Shown one piece after another: positions 16,357 through 24,974 of a stretch of DNA of 64,000 nt (the first letter of the stretch is position 1; each line of letters begins with the position of its first letter). The notes under the pieces were generated by a model. It was not told the DNA's origin. It saw only the letters and a program-made list of their open reading frames with translations, and searched no databases. This stretch comes from Sphingomonas arenae (GTDB lineage: Bacteria > Pseudomonadota > Alphaproteobacteria > Sphingomonadales > Sphingomonadaceae), in the NCBI RefSeq assembly GCF_016924655.1, contig NZ_JAFFJU010000001.1:248001-312000 (forward strand). The letters are read 5' to 3'. The position numbers were made by a program, and so were the translations under genes.

Positions 16357-17208
16357 ATGGACGCGCCGGCCGGAGAGCTGATCATCGCGGAGCCGGGGAT
16401 CGCCCGGCTGCTCGCGCCAAATCCGTCAGCCTACACGTTCACCGGCACGCAGGTTCACCTGGTCGGCGAGTCGGAACTGGCGATCATCGATCCCGGACCG
16501 GAGATCCCCCAGCATGTCGACGCGCTGCTCGCAGCCATCGCCGGCCGGCCGGTTGTTGCCATCCTGGTCACTCACACCCACCGCGATCACAGCCCCGCGA
16601 GCCGGGCCCTTGGGCAAGCAACGGGTGCCCCCATCATGGGCTGCGCCCCGCTGACGCTGGATGAGGGCACGCGAGCGGATGCGGGCTTCGATCACCATTA
16701 CTCGCCCGACCGGGTGCTCGGCGAAGGGGACGGGATCCAAGTGGATGGCAGGAGGCTGACTGCGGTGTTCACGCCGGGGCATACCTCCAACCACCTGTGT
16801 TTCGCCGACGAAGCGAGCGGCGCGCTGTTCACCGGCGACCATGTGATGGGCTGGTCCACCAGCGTGGTGATTCCGCCGGACGGGAACATGGGCGATTACA
16901 TGCGGAGCCTGGAGAAGCTCCGCCAAAGGTCGGATCGCATCTACTACCCTGCCCACGGAGAGCCGGTGACCGATCCGCAGCGGCTGGTCCGCGGCATGCT
17001 GACCCACCGCGTCCAGCGTGAACGGCAGGTTCTGCGTCTGGTCGGGGAAGGCAATCGGACAGTCGAGATGATCGTGCACGCGGCCTATCCCGGAATCGAC
17101 CCGCGGCTCGTTCCGGCGGCGGGTGCCTCGGTTCTCGCGCACCTCCTGGACCTTCGGGAGCGTGGACTCGTTCAGTCGCAAGACGAGCAATGGACCCCTT
17201 CCGACTAA
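16357..17208 (+). CDS. MBL-fold metallohydrolase (LACTB2-like)
   Basis: Metal-dependent hydrolase of 283 residues. The metal ligands are His73, His75, Asp77 and His78 in THTHRDH, then FTPGHTSNH, FTGDHVMGW and YYPAHGEPV. A C-terminal winged-helix-like segment follows, as in LACTB2/beta-lactamase-like proteins acting on RNA or glyoxalase-type thioesters; the substrate is not clear. The ATG at 16357 suits the family; the frame is open to a GTG at 16333. Its end overlaps the next gene. Confidence 0.88.
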   Translation: MDAPAGELIIAEPGIARLLAPNPSAYTFTGTQVHLVGESELAIIDPGPEIPQHVDALLAAIAGRPVVAILVTHTHRDHSPASRALGQATGAPIMGCAPLTLDEGTRADAGFDHHYSPDRVLGEGDGIQVDGRRLTAVFTPGHTSNHLCFADEASGALFTGDHVMGWSTSVVIPPDGNMGDYMRSLEKLRQRSDRIYYPAHGEPVTDPQRLVRGMLTHRVQRERQVLRLVGEGNRTVEMIVHAAYPGIDPRLVPAAGASVLAHLLDLRERGLVQSQDEQWTPSD

Positions 17209-17927
17209 CCCCCTCCTCCCGAAAGGGATTGTCCGTGCGAGCCCTGATTTGGGGCGCGCTAGCGATCGCGGCACTGATTGGTCTCGGCTATTATCTGGCG
17301 CGGCACGAAGACCGGCAGGTGCAGCAGGAGGTCGAGGAAAGTGAACTCGACAGGCTGGTCGTTGCCCTTCGTGAGAACCGGAATCGGCTGGAGGTGTATC
17401 GCCTATCAGGGCAGGTCACGACCAACCGCGAAACCCGCGGCGGTATCGGCAACATCCTGGAAGGCGAGATGACCGTACGACAGCCCTGGTCGGTGAGCTA
17501 CTTCGTCGACATGGGCGACCTTGGCCTCGATGGTTATGTCTGGGACGAGCGCACGCGGACGCTGCTGGTGCGGGCGCCGGCGGTGCGGCCCGCGACCCCG
17601 AACATCGACGAGAGCCGGCAAGTGGTCGCCTATGATGGCCCGCTGATCACGCGCGACATGCAGACGCAGTTGCGCCAAGGAGTGGCGATCGGCGCGCGCC
17701 AGCAGGCCCAAGCGGAGGCGGCCAAGGCGGAAAACCTGGCTGCGGCGACGCGCGCCGCGCGGGAGGCGGTCGGGCGCAACTTGCAGACCCCGCTGAAGGC
17801 GGCGGGGCTAGGCGACATCAAGGTGGTGGTGCGCGCGCCGACGGATGGCCAACAGGGCAATGCAGAGCGCTGGGATGTCAGCCGCTCCATCGCGGAGGTG
17901 CTGGAGGAACGCGCAGCGTCCCGCTGA
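17190..17927 (+). CDS. Membrane-anchored DUF4230-like protein
   Basis: The 245-residue product has one N-terminal membrane helix (LIWGALAIAALIGLGYYLA) followed by a periplasmic domain that resembles DUF4230 (RLSGQVTT ... YFVDMGDLGLDGYVWDE) and a helical Ala/Arg-rich C-terminus. It overlaps the end of the MBL gene by 19 bases, so the two are probably co-expressed. The biochemical role is not known. Confidence 0.7.
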   Translation: MDPFRLTPSSRKGLSVRALIWGALAIAALIGLGYYLARHEDRQVQQEVEESELDRLVVALRENRNRLEVYRLSGQVTTNRETRGGIGNILEGEMTVRQPWSVSYFVDMGDLGLDGYVWDERTRTLLVRAPAVRPATPNIDESRQVVAYDGPLITRDMQTQLRQGVAIGARQQAQAEAAKAENLAAATRAAREAVGRNLQTPLKAAGLGDIKVVVRAPTDGQQGNAERWDVSRSIAEVLEERAASR

Positions 17928-18061
17928 CAAGCATCGGCGCTCATGCTGAATAGCCGCGCAAGCGGCATGTCGAAGCACCAGCCACTTTCGATACGTGGTT
18001 ATTCGGCTACTCAGGGTGGACGGGTCGGAGGACCCTTTCGTTTCTTCGTGCGGCAAACCAT

Positions 18062-19072
18062 ATGACGCGCATGACCGCACCAGTCCAAAGCCTGAAGGGC
18101 GTCGACCTGCTCGGCGAGATCACGCGCCTGAAGAAAGAGCGCAACGCCGTAATCCTGGCGCACTATTATCAAAAACCCGAGATCCAGGACCTCGCCGACT
18201 TCGTCGGCGACAGCCTCGACCTGTCGCGCAAGGCGGCCGCGACGGACGCCGACGTGATCGCCTTCTGCGGCGTGCGCTTCATGGCTGAGACGGCCAAGAT
18301 CCTGTCACCCGAGAAGACCGTCATCCTGCCCGACATGGACGCGGGCTGCTCTCTCGAGGACAGCTGCCCACCCGACCAGTTCAAGGCATTCCGCGAAGCC
18401 CATCCAGATCATATCGCGCTGACCTACATCAATTGCTCGGCCGCTGTGAAAGCGCTCTCGGACATCATCGTTACGTCGAGCAGCGCGGACATCATCCTGT
18501 CGCAGATCCCCAAGGAGCAGAAGATCATCTTCGGCCCGGATCGGCACCTCGGCGGCTATCTGGCGCGCAAGACCGGGCGCGACATGCTGCTATGGCCCGG
18601 CGTGTGCATCGTGCACCAGGCGTTCAGCGAAACGGAGCTGCTGAAGCTCAAGGCGCAGTACCCGGATGCGCCGGTCGCCGCCCACCCCGAATGCCCGCCG
18701 CAGATCGTCGACCATGCGGATCTCGTCGGCTCAACCAAGGCGATCCTCGACTTCGCGACGCACAGCCCGAGCAAGGTGATCCTGGTCGCGACGGAGCCGC
18801 ATATCATCCACCAGATGGAGAAGGCTGCGCCTGACAAGACCTTCATCGGCGTGCCCGGCGGGGACGGCAACTGCAATTGCAACATGTGCCCGTACATGGC
18901 GCTGAACACGCTGGAGAAGCTCTACGTGGCCCTCCGCGACCTGGAACCGCGGATCAAGCTCAAGCCCGAGATCATGGACGGCGCTCGCGTCCCACTGGAG
19001 CGCATGCTGGAGATGGCGGGGCGGACGGTGGGCCAGGGTGACGTCGGGCGACCGGTGATTGCAAGCACCTGA
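18062..19072 (+). CDS. nadA: Quinolinate synthase NadA
   Basis: Makes quinolinate from iminoaspartate and dihydroxyacetone phosphate for NAD synthesis, using a [4Fe-4S] cluster. The 336-residue product has AHYYQKPEIQDLADFVGDS, CGVRFMAETAKIL, INCSAAVKA and NCNCNMCPYMALNTLEK, providing the three cluster cysteines of the short NadA type. ATG 18062 or 18071 can start it. nadB and nadC are not adjacent. Confidence 0.96.
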   Translation: MTRMTAPVQSLKGVDLLGEITRLKKERNAVILAHYYQKPEIQDLADFVGDSLDLSRKAAATDADVIAFCGVRFMAETAKILSPEKTVILPDMDAGCSLEDSCPPDQFKAFREAHPDHIALTYINCSAAVKALSDIIVTSSSADIILSQIPKEQKIIFGPDRHLGGYLARKTGRDMLLWPGVCIVHQAFSETELLKLKAQYPDAPVAAHPECPPQIVDHADLVGSTKAILDFATHSPSKVILVATEPHIIHQMEKAAPDKTFIGVPGGDGNCNCNMCPYMALNTLEKLYVALRDLEPRIKLKPEIMDGARVPLERMLEMAGRTVGQGDVGRPVIAST

Positions 19073-19384
19073 CTCAGCAGTCGCTTTCCTGAACAAGTTC
19101 CCGAAGTTTTCCTGGTGAGGGGAGTTTTGTGCAATCGGGTCCGAGCCGTGGGATCGGCCGGGCGACGCTTTTATGATCTGCTGAAGCAGTATCAGCTGAA
19201 GCAGTATCAGCTGGTGGCGTGGCCAGCCGCGCGAATGTTCACAATGTTCACGGTCGTGCGGGTTTGCGCCCGAGTGGTTTGGTGATGCGAAAGAGCCTAC
19301 GGCCGAGCCGCGGGACAGCTTCGAGCAGACGCGATCCTATTGTTCAATGATCGTGTGAATGTCCGTTATGGGTGGAAAGCGGAT
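19073..19384. other. Intergenic stretch with two short tandem duplications
   Basis: No gene seen in 312 bases. It holds two perfect micro-duplications: a 15-base unit CTGAAGCAGTATCAG twice in tandem (19181-19195, 19196-19210) and AATGTTCAC twice (19234-19242, 19243-19251). The right end contains a copy of the dispersed repeat (19357-19384). Confidence 0.6.
19357..19384 (+). repeat. Dispersed ATGTCCG...ATGGGT repeat, copy A
   Basis: ATGTCCGTTATGGGTGGAAA then GCGGATCT; it matches copy B at 19730-19757 at about 22 of 28 positions. It begins right after the stop codon of the minus-strand gene that the two copies bracket. Confidence 0.6.
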
Positions 19385-19708
19385 CTAAGCAGCAGCGCGC
19401 CGGAAGCGGGCTGGCTGACCGCCGAAAGTCAGATCGAGTGCATCACCGCTCACCTTGAAGTGCGTGGATTGCCGGTCGGGGTGCGACGGCTGATCAGTGA
19501 TCAAGACATTCCCAACGACACGATATGTTAGCAGTATGATTTGATCCTTCTCCTGCCCCTTGACGATGTAGATAAGATTACCGCGCTCATCGAACTCAAG
19601 GGCCGCGTCCCCGTAGGCTTCAACGGCAGCGGTATCAGTCGGATCTACCTTCCATCGACCAAGCAACTCATGGCCGGTCGCCTCGCTCTTTCTGAACCAT
19701 CCCATCAA
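19385..19708 (-). CDS. Small hypothetical protein bracketed by repeats
   Basis: The 107-residue product has no signal peptide and reads like a small lipocalin-type beta-barrel (GHELLGRWKVDPTDTAAVEA, ALEFDERGNLIYIV, ILLTYRVVGNVLITDQPS, STHFKVSGDALDLTFGG). The pattern of alternating strands and sensible composition supports a real gene; the overlapping plus-strand frame is a shadow. A direct-repeat copy lies on each side, so it may be a recently acquired single-gene insertion. Function unknown. Confidence 0.65.
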   Translation of the reverse strand: MMGWFRKSEATGHELLGRWKVDPTDTAAVEAYGDAALEFDERGNLIYIVKGQEKDQIILLTYRVVGNVLITDQPSHPDRQSTHFKVSGDALDLTFGGQPARFRRAAA

Positions 19709-19729
19709 GCACGATAGCGTTGCGGCTTA

Positions 19730-19757
19730 TGTCCGCAATGGGTCGGAAGCAGACCTC
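19730..19757 (+). repeat. Dispersed ATGTCCG...ATGGGT repeat, copy B
   Basis: ATGTCCGCAATGGGTCGGAA then GCAGACCT, same orientation as copy A at 19357. It lies between the small gene and the DUF4112 gene. Confidence 0.6.
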
Positions 19758-20187
19758 ACCCCCGCCGCTCCGCCGTCGCATCCACCACCTTCGTTCCCGG
19801 ATGATGCTTGTCGAGGTGGCGCTTGATGATGCGCAGGTTGCGGGTGTTGCTCTTGAAGAAATAGTCGGGGACGGCGCCGATCCACGGGATGAGGCCGAGC
19901 AGCCAGTCCACGCCGATGTTCCCCGCCATGCGGGTCATCTGCCACTTCCCCATGCCCAGGTTGCGGGCTTCCCAGGCCATGTAGGTGCCGAGCACAGCGG
20001 CGGCGGTTGAGCCCAGGAACGGCACGAGGTCGAGCACCACGTCCAGACCGACTGGCTTGTTGGTGCCGGGGATGACGAACAGGCGCTCCATGACGCGCTC
20101 CATTGCTTCCACCCGCTGGCGAACGCTCGCTGGGTCGGTGCCGAGCGGGAGCGGTGGTCTCTTTAACGGTTCGGGTCGGACAGCCAC
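19756..20187 (-). CDS. DUF4112 domain protein
   Basis: Probable inner-membrane protein of 143 residues. The family pattern is present: IPGTNKPVGLDVVLDLVPFLG, then GVDWLLGLIPWIGAVPDYFFKSN and a basic tail (NLRIIKRHLDKHH). It starts with a GTG that shares its first base with the stop codon (TAG) of the upstream solute-binding protein, so translation is coupled. No biochemical function is established for DUF4112. Confidence 0.88.
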   Translation of the reverse strand: MAVRPEPLKRPPLPLGTDPASVRQRVEAMERVMERLFVIPGTNKPVGLDVVLDLVPFLGSTAAAVLGTYMAWEARNLGMGKWQMTRMAGNIGVDWLLGLIPWIGAVPDYFFKSNTRNLRIIKRHLDKHHPGTKVVDATAERRG

Positions 20188-21650
20188 TATTCCCTCCCTT
20201 GTCCCGGCCGCTCGCGGAGGTTGGTGAGCGGATGCCGGGCGAAACGGTTCTCGGCGAAGCCCGGAATGTCACGCCCGACCAGCGACCAGCGGACCGGTGC
20301 TGCAATGGGCATGAACAGGACCTGCTGGCGCATCTGTCGCTCGGCTTCTCCGAGGAGGGCGTTCCGTTGCGGTGCGAACGGCGTGGTTCGGGCAGCGGCA
20401 AGCAACTTGTCCGTCTCCTCGGAGCAGATCGGGGCGACCTCGCAGCGGAACTGGCGCAGGAACCAAGCGGGGGAGAGCGAGGGCGCCACAAGATCGACGA
20501 ACCGGAGATCCGCGGGCGCGTCGCGGCCGGCTGCCTCGACCGCAATCCCCAGCGGGGCCCAGTCCGTCCTGAGCCGCTGAAGAACGATTGCTGCACCCGG
20601 GCCGTCCGGAAGTGCGATCCGGATGGTGGGGCGCTCCGCCTCGAACAGACGCTCTGCCTCCGCCACCAGCTCCGCCTGACGTTCAGCCAGGGGAAGCGCC
20701 GCCCAGTCCGGCACAGCGGCGTTCACCACGCCTTCCAGGCCCGGCTGCAGGATGCTCGCGCGGGGTTCCAGGTCGGGAACACCAAGGGCGGCAACCAGTG
20801 CGGGGCGATCAATCGCGCGGTCCAGCAAGGAGCGGACCTCCGGCTCGGCGAGAGGGCCGGAGGAGCGCGCCGGCATCAGCCCGAACAGGCCGGCAACGGG
20901 GTCGAAGCGCAGGCTCCCGCGCGGTAGCGAAGCTCCCAGGGCCGAACCCAGGTTCGCGAAGGTTCCGCCGAGCACGAGGTCGGTGTCCCCGGCGATGAAC
21001 GCCTTGATCGCCGCGCCGACATCACGTCCGAGCAGGTCGACCCGCTCCTGTTCCGCTTCGCGTCCGTCTGGCGCAGGGATCTCGCGTCTGAGCCGAAGCG
21101 CACCATTGACGGCGGCTCCATCCCTAAGCTGGAAGGGTCCGGTCCCCACTCCTTCGCGCACCAGGGCGAATTCCGGCTGCGCAAGCAATTGCAACAACTG
21201 CGGCCGAGGTGCGACCAGCCGCACCTCAATGACGCGCTCAGTCATGGGCACCACGTCCGCAATCGCGCCAACCGTGTCCTTGAGTGAATTGCGGCTCGTC
21301 CGCGCGAGCTGACGCTTCAGGATGCGAGCGACGTCACGCGCAACAATCTTCCGCCCATCGGGCCACTCGCCGGTCGCCAGGCGAAAGATGTAGCTGAGGC
21401 CGTCATCACTGACGTTCCAGCGCTCGGCGAGGCCAGGCTCGATATTTCCGACCGGGTCAAACCGCACCAGCCCCTGCGCCACACTGGCGAGCAGCACCGC
21501 CTCTCCCGCGTCGAGCGGTCCGGCAGCGGGGTCGACGACCTTCGGCGTGTCGCCGAGCACCGTTACGTGCACGGCGCCCTCTTCCGCCTGCCGACAGCTC
21601 ATCAGCAGCGTCAGCACCAGCAATCCAACGAGCGGAAACCGCATCCTCAT
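20187..21650 (-). CDS. ABC transporter substrate-binding lipoprotein, family 5 (peptide type)
   Basis: The 487-residue product starts with a lipoprotein signal (LLVLTLLMSC) and resembles the peptide/nickel/oligosaccharide-binding family 5: LVRFDPVGNIEPGLAERWNVSDDGLSYIFRL, then GEWPDGRKIVARDVA. It lacks adjacent permease or ATPase genes, so it is an orphan receptor. The frame is open to 21686; I use the ATG at 21650, and an ATG at 21644 is equally good. It is coupled to the DUF4112 gene downstream. Confidence 0.82.
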   Translation of the reverse strand: MRMRFPLVGLLVLTLLMSCRQAEEGAVHVTVLGDTPKVVDPAAGPLDAGEAVLLASVAQGLVRFDPVGNIEPGLAERWNVSDDGLSYIFRLATGEWPDGRKIVARDVARILKRQLARTSRNSLKDTVGAIADVVPMTERVIEVRLVAPRPQLLQLLAQPEFALVREGVGTGPFQLRDGAAVNGALRLRREIPAPDGREAEQERVDLLGRDVGAAIKAFIAGDTDLVLGGTFANLGSALGASLPRGSLRFDPVAGLFGLMPARSSGPLAEPEVRSLLDRAIDRPALVAALGVPDLEPRASILQPGLEGVVNAAVPDWAALPLAERQAELVAEAERLFEAERPTIRIALPDGPGAAIVLQRLRTDWAPLGIAVEAAGRDAPADLRFVDLVAPSLSPAWFLRQFRCEVAPICSEETDKLLAAARTTPFAPQRNALLGEAERQMRQQVLFMPIAAPVRWSLVGRDIPGFAENRFARHPLTNLRERPGQGRE

Positions 21651-21775
21651 CCGCAGCGATGTAGCGAGCCCGAGGGCACAACCCAAGCGTTCAGCTTCTA
21701 GCCATGCACGCTCAACTGTATTAGTGGGGCAATGCAGCGTGCTGCTGCGAACAACAAGGGTGCCGGTCCACGTCG

Positions 21776-23746
21776 ATGGCTGATCGTGATTCTCCGTGGC
21801 AGCGCGACGGCCTCAATATCGAGGAACTCCCCGACCCCTTTGCTCCGCCAGCCGACCATGCGCCGCCCCCGGTCCGTCGGAAGCGGCGGTGGATTAGGAT
21901 GGGGTTCACGGTCACCGGCGCGCTGCTGTTGATCACGATCCTGTGGCTGGTCATCACCGCGCCGCTAGGCCGGGCGCTGGAGCCCCTTCCCGATCCAGCC
22001 ATGCTGCTGGTTTCGGCCGAGGGAAGGCCGATTGCCCGGCGAGGAGCGATCAAGGACCGCCCGGTGGAGGTTGCTAAGCTCGATCCACTCACCCCGGCGG
22101 CCTTCGTGGCGATCGAGGACCGACGGTTCTATCGCCATTGGGGTATCGATCCACGGGCGATCGGCCGGGCGATGGTCGCCAACATGGCGGCGGGCGGTGT
22201 CCGGCAGGGGGGCAGCACCCTCACTCAGCAGCTCGCCAAGACGAGCTTCCTGTCCTCGGACCGCAGCCTGAAGCGCAAGGCGCAGGAAGTCATCATCGCC
22301 TTCTGGCTTGAAGGCTGGCTGACCAAGGACGAGATCCTCTCGCGCTATCTCTCCTCCGTCTACTTCGGGGACGGGGTCTATGGGCTCCGGGCTGCGGCAC
22401 GGCATTACTTCAACCGTTCACCCGAGAAGCTGACCCTGGCGCAGTCGGCGATGCTGGCGGGCCTGGTTCAGGCTCCGTCCCGCCTGACGCCCACCAAGAA
22501 CCTGGCAGGAGCCCAGAAGCGTAGCCGGCTGGTCCTGCAGGCGATGGCGGACACTGGCGTCATTACGCCTGCGCGCGCCCGGGCGACCCGCTCCGCTCGG
22601 CCCATCATCGCCGGCCAGCGTGTGCCCACCGGCACCTACTTCGCGGACTGGGTCGCTCCTTCCGCGAGCAAGGCGTTCGAGAGCGACTTCGGCCAGGTGA
22701 AAGTCCCCACCACGCTCGATGCCGATCTCCAGCGACTGGCGGTTCGCGCGATTACCCGCGCTCCCATCGACGGAGCGCAGGCCGCACTGGTGGCCATGCG
22801 GCCCGACGGACGGGTGGTCGCCATGGTGGGCGGACGCTCCTACGGCGAGTCGCCGTTCAACCGCGCCACTCAGGCCCGCAGACAGCCGGGGTCCGCTTTC
22901 AAGCTGTTCGTCTATCTCGCGGCGCTCCGGGCGGGTTGGACGCCCGAGTCCCTGATCGATGACTCTCCAATCACGATCGACGGCTGGACACCGGCCAACA
23001 ACGACGGGGTGTACCGTGGAAGAATCACCCTCAAGGAAGCATTCGCGCGATCGAGCAATGCGGCCACGGTTCGCCTCTCCGAGGCAGTGGGTCGGAGCAA
23101 TGTGCTTCGCGCCGCGCGGGACCTGGGTATTTCGACCCCTTTGCCCAATTCGCCAAGCGTGGCGCTCGGCACTGCGGGGGTCAGCCTGCTGGAGCTGACC
23201 AGCGCCTACGCCGCGGTCGCCAGCGGTCGCTATCCCGTGAAGGCGACCGGGTTGCAGCCGACGGTTCGTGACGAGGGCGACCTCACGGATGCCTTTTTCA
23301 TGCGCGGCGGGAGCCTCGAGCGCGGACGGGACTGGAAACCAATGCTCGATCTCCTGTGGGCTGCCGCCAACGAGGGCACGGGGCGCCGGGCCGCGCTGGC
23401 AACGCCAACCTTCGGTAAGACGGGAACGAGCCAGGACAATCGCGACGCGCTGTTCGTGGGCTTCGCTGGAGACTTGGTTGTCGGCGTCTGGGTGGGACGC
23501 GACGACAACAAGCCGCTGGGCAAATCCATGTCCGGCGGCACTGCGGCTGCCCAGATCTGGCGCGCGTTCATGGCGCCCTCCGTCAGCATCGATGGGCGTT
23601 CCGCAACCGCGCTCCCGCGCGACTATCAGCCGCCCCGCAGACAAGCTGCCGAGGAGCGTCGGAGCCCAATCCCTTCGGATTGGACCGAACCGGACTGGAT
23701 CGAGGATGCGGCCGAGGCTCTGGAGCGACTGCTCGATCAGTTCTGA
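21776..23746 (+). CDS. Class A penicillin-binding protein (transglycosylase/transpeptidase)
   Basis: Bifunctional peptidoglycan synthase, 656 residues. After a proline-rich cytosolic tail and one membrane helix (about 43-62) comes a GT51 domain with catalytic Glu114 in AIEDRRFYRHWGID and GGSTLTQQLAK. The penicillin-binding domain follows, with the active-site Ser373 in GSAFK, SSN in ARSSNAAT and the KTG box in FGKTGTSQDN. The compact size is closer to PBP1A/PbpC-type enzymes of alphaproteobacteria than to E. coli PBP1A. It lies just upstream of the Flp pilin genes. Confidence 0.93.
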   Translation: MADRDSPWQRDGLNIEELPDPFAPPADHAPPPVRRKRRWIRMGFTVTGALLLITILWLVITAPLGRALEPLPDPAMLLVSAEGRPIARRGAIKDRPVEVAKLDPLTPAAFVAIEDRRFYRHWGIDPRAIGRAMVANMAAGGVRQGGSTLTQQLAKTSFLSSDRSLKRKAQEVIIAFWLEGWLTKDEILSRYLSSVYFGDGVYGLRAAARHYFNRSPEKLTLAQSAMLAGLVQAPSRLTPTKNLAGAQKRSRLVLQAMADTGVITPARARATRSARPIIAGQRVPTGTYFADWVAPSASKAFESDFGQVKVPTTLDADLQRLAVRAITRAPIDGAQAALVAMRPDGRVVAMVGGRSYGESPFNRATQARRQPGSAFKLFVYLAALRAGWTPESLIDDSPITIDGWTPANNDGVYRGRITLKEAFARSSNAATVRLSEAVGRSNVLRAARDLGISTPLPNSPSVALGTAGVSLLELTSAYAAVASGRYPVKATGLQPTVRDEGDLTDAFFMRGGSLERGRDWKPMLDLLWAAANEGTGRRAALATPTFGKTGTSQDNRDALFVGFAGDLVVGVWVGRDDNKPLGKSMSGGTAAAQIWRAFMAPSVSIDGRSATALPRDYQPPRRQAAEERRSPIPSDWTEPDWIEDAAEALERLLDQF

Positions 23747-23753
23747 AGTGGTT

Positions 23754-23792
23754 GAATCGTTAAGATTCCTTAACCCGCGCCTTTAGCGATTC
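23754..23792. promoter_or_regulatory. Cluster of GANTC sites with TTAA-N6-TTAAC upstream of flp
   Basis: Three GANTC methylation sites (23754-23758, 23764-23768, 23788-23792) lie within 39 bases, and TTAAGATTCCTTAAC (from 23760) resembles a CtrA box (TTAA-N7-TTAAC) but with a 6-base spacer. It sits between the PBP stop and the first pilin gene. Suggestive of cell-cycle control (CcrM/GcrA/CtrA), not proof. Confidence 0.4.
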
Positions 23793-23890
23793 ATCAACCC
23801 ATTCCACCGTAAACCACCGATGACCGACGTGCTCCCGAAGCCGCCGGTGGCGGGAGAAATCCCGAACAAAGTGGAACTAGGAGATCGGAC

Positions 23891-24052
23891 ATGTCGAAGT
23901 TTCTGAAGATGCTGAAGAACGAAGAGGGTGCCACCGCGATCGAGTACGGCCTGATTGCCGCTCTCATCGCCGTTGCCGCCATTGGCGCGATGTCCAGCAT
24001 CGGCACCAACCTGTCGGGCAAGTTCAACACTGTCGCGACGAACCTCAAGTAA
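23891..24052 (+). CDS. flp: Flp-type pilin 1
   Basis: Major subunit of the Tad pilus, 53 residues, too small for many gene finders. MSKFLKMLKNEEG is the basic leader, cleaved before ATAIEYGLIAALIAVAA, where Glu and Tyr are the Flp hallmark; the rest is one hydrophobic helix and a short tail. It follows TAGGAGATC. It should be processed by the peptidase encoded at 227-706. Nearly identical to the next gene. Confidence 0.94.
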   Translation: MSKFLKMLKNEEGATAIEYGLIAALIAVAAIGAMSSIGTNLSGKFNTVATNLK

Positions 24053-24080
24053 GTCGACGAGCCAGTTTAGGAGACCGGAA

Positions 24081-24245
24081 ATGAACAATTTCCTTCGGTT
24101 GATGAAGAACGAAGAGGGCGCAACCGCCATCGAGTATGGCCTCATTGCCGCACTCATCGCCGTCGCCGCGATTGGCGCCATGTCGAGCGTGGGGACCAAC
24201 CTGTCGGGTAAGTTCAATACGGTTGCCACTGAACTGGCGAAGTAA
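24081..24245 (+). CDS. flp: Flp-type pilin 2
   Basis: Tandem copy of the preceding pilin, 54 residues, starting 28 bases after its stop. The mature parts differ at few positions (SSVGTNLS versus SSIGTNLS, and the last residues), while the leader differs more (MNNFLRLMKNEEG). The GGAGACCGGAA upstream provides a ribosome-binding site. The strong terminator after it closes a two-pilin transcript. Confidence 0.94.
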   Translation: MNNFLRLMKNEEGATAIEYGLIAALIAVAAIGAMSSVGTNLSGKFNTVATELAK

Positions 24246-24265
24246 GACCGACTTACCTGAACGAT

Positions 24266-24297
24266 GGGCGGCGGCGTCGAAAGGCGCCGCCGCTTTT
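24266..24297 (+). terminator. Rho-independent terminator after the flp genes
   Basis: GCGGCGGCG (24268-24276) pairs with CGCCGCCGC (24285-24293), followed by TTTT. Confidence 0.92.
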
Positions 24298-24398
24298 CGT
24301 TTGTGCTGACCGCAGACCAGCGCTTCGGCACATGAGGCAGGCCACAACGAAAAACCGGCCGAGCACCGAGTGCCCAGCCGGTCTTTTCAAAAGCGGGA

Positions 24399-24474
24399 TG
24401 GTGGAGCCGAGGGGGATCGAACCCCTGACCTTCGCAATGCCATTGCGACGCTCTCCCAGCTGAGCTACGGCCCC
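24399..24474 (-). tRNA. tRNA-Ala (GGC anticodon)
   Basis: On the minus strand the cloverleaf opens GGGGCCGTAGCTCAGCTGGG; the 7-base anticodon loop is ATGGCAT, giving GGC, read as alanine. The T arm holds GGTTCGATCC. The acceptor stem GGGGCCG/CGGCTCC closes with discriminator A, and the CCA end is encoded. Confidence 0.95.
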
Positions 24475-24538
24475 TTGTCCCGCGCGCCTTTAGGCGAACT
24501 TTCCCGTTCCGCAAACGGGAAAATGCATCCCCCGACGC

Positions 24539-24877
24539 TTAGTTGTTCTCTTCGTCCGTGTCGCCGGTCTCGACTCCCAGGTCATCATCACCCGTGCCGA
24601 GATCGACCTCGTCGTCCGCGCTAGGCTCCTCGTCCTCGTCCGGGATGGCGAGATCTTCTGCACCGAGATCCTCGTCCGCCGCAGCCGGGTCGGCCACGAC
24701 GCCCGCGGCCACAGCCGGGGATTCGAACGGCATGGGCTGCTTGGACTTGAGCACCGGCTCCGGCACGAACGCCGTGCCGCACGAAATGCAGGTCACCGGG
24801 TCGTCCTTGCCCAGGTCATAGAAACGGGTCGAACACTTGGGGCAGGTTCGCTTGTGGCCCCACTCGGGCTTCACCAT
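24539..24877 (-). CDS. FYDLN acid domain protein (TIGR02300-type)
   Basis: The 112-residue product begins with a zinc-ribbon-like module (RTCPKCSTRFYDLGKDDPVTCISCG, four cysteines) that includes the name-giving FYDLx motif. A long, extremely acidic tail (Asp/Glu, residues about 60-112) follows. The family is restricted to alphaproteobacteria and lacks a known function. The ATG at 24877 follows GGAGTTG; a TTG at 24889 is less likely. Confidence 0.93.
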   Translation of the reverse strand: MVKPEWGHKRTCPKCSTRFYDLGKDDPVTCISCGTAFVPEPVLKSKQPMPFESPAVAAGVVADPAAADEDLGAEDLAIPDEDEEPSADDEVDLGTGDDDLGVETGDTDEENN

Positions 24878-24974
24878 GGACAACTCCAACGATCATGGGG
24901 GCCGGGAAGAGGGTCTTCCGGCCAAATCGGGCGGCGCCTTGCCATAGCGGGGGGTGGCTGTCAAAGCCGCGCCC

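Noticed and set aside
19340-19531. 63-codon plus-strand frame across repeat copy A
   Set aside because: It overlaps the more protein-like minus-strand gene and begins inside a repeat; its composition is not convincing.
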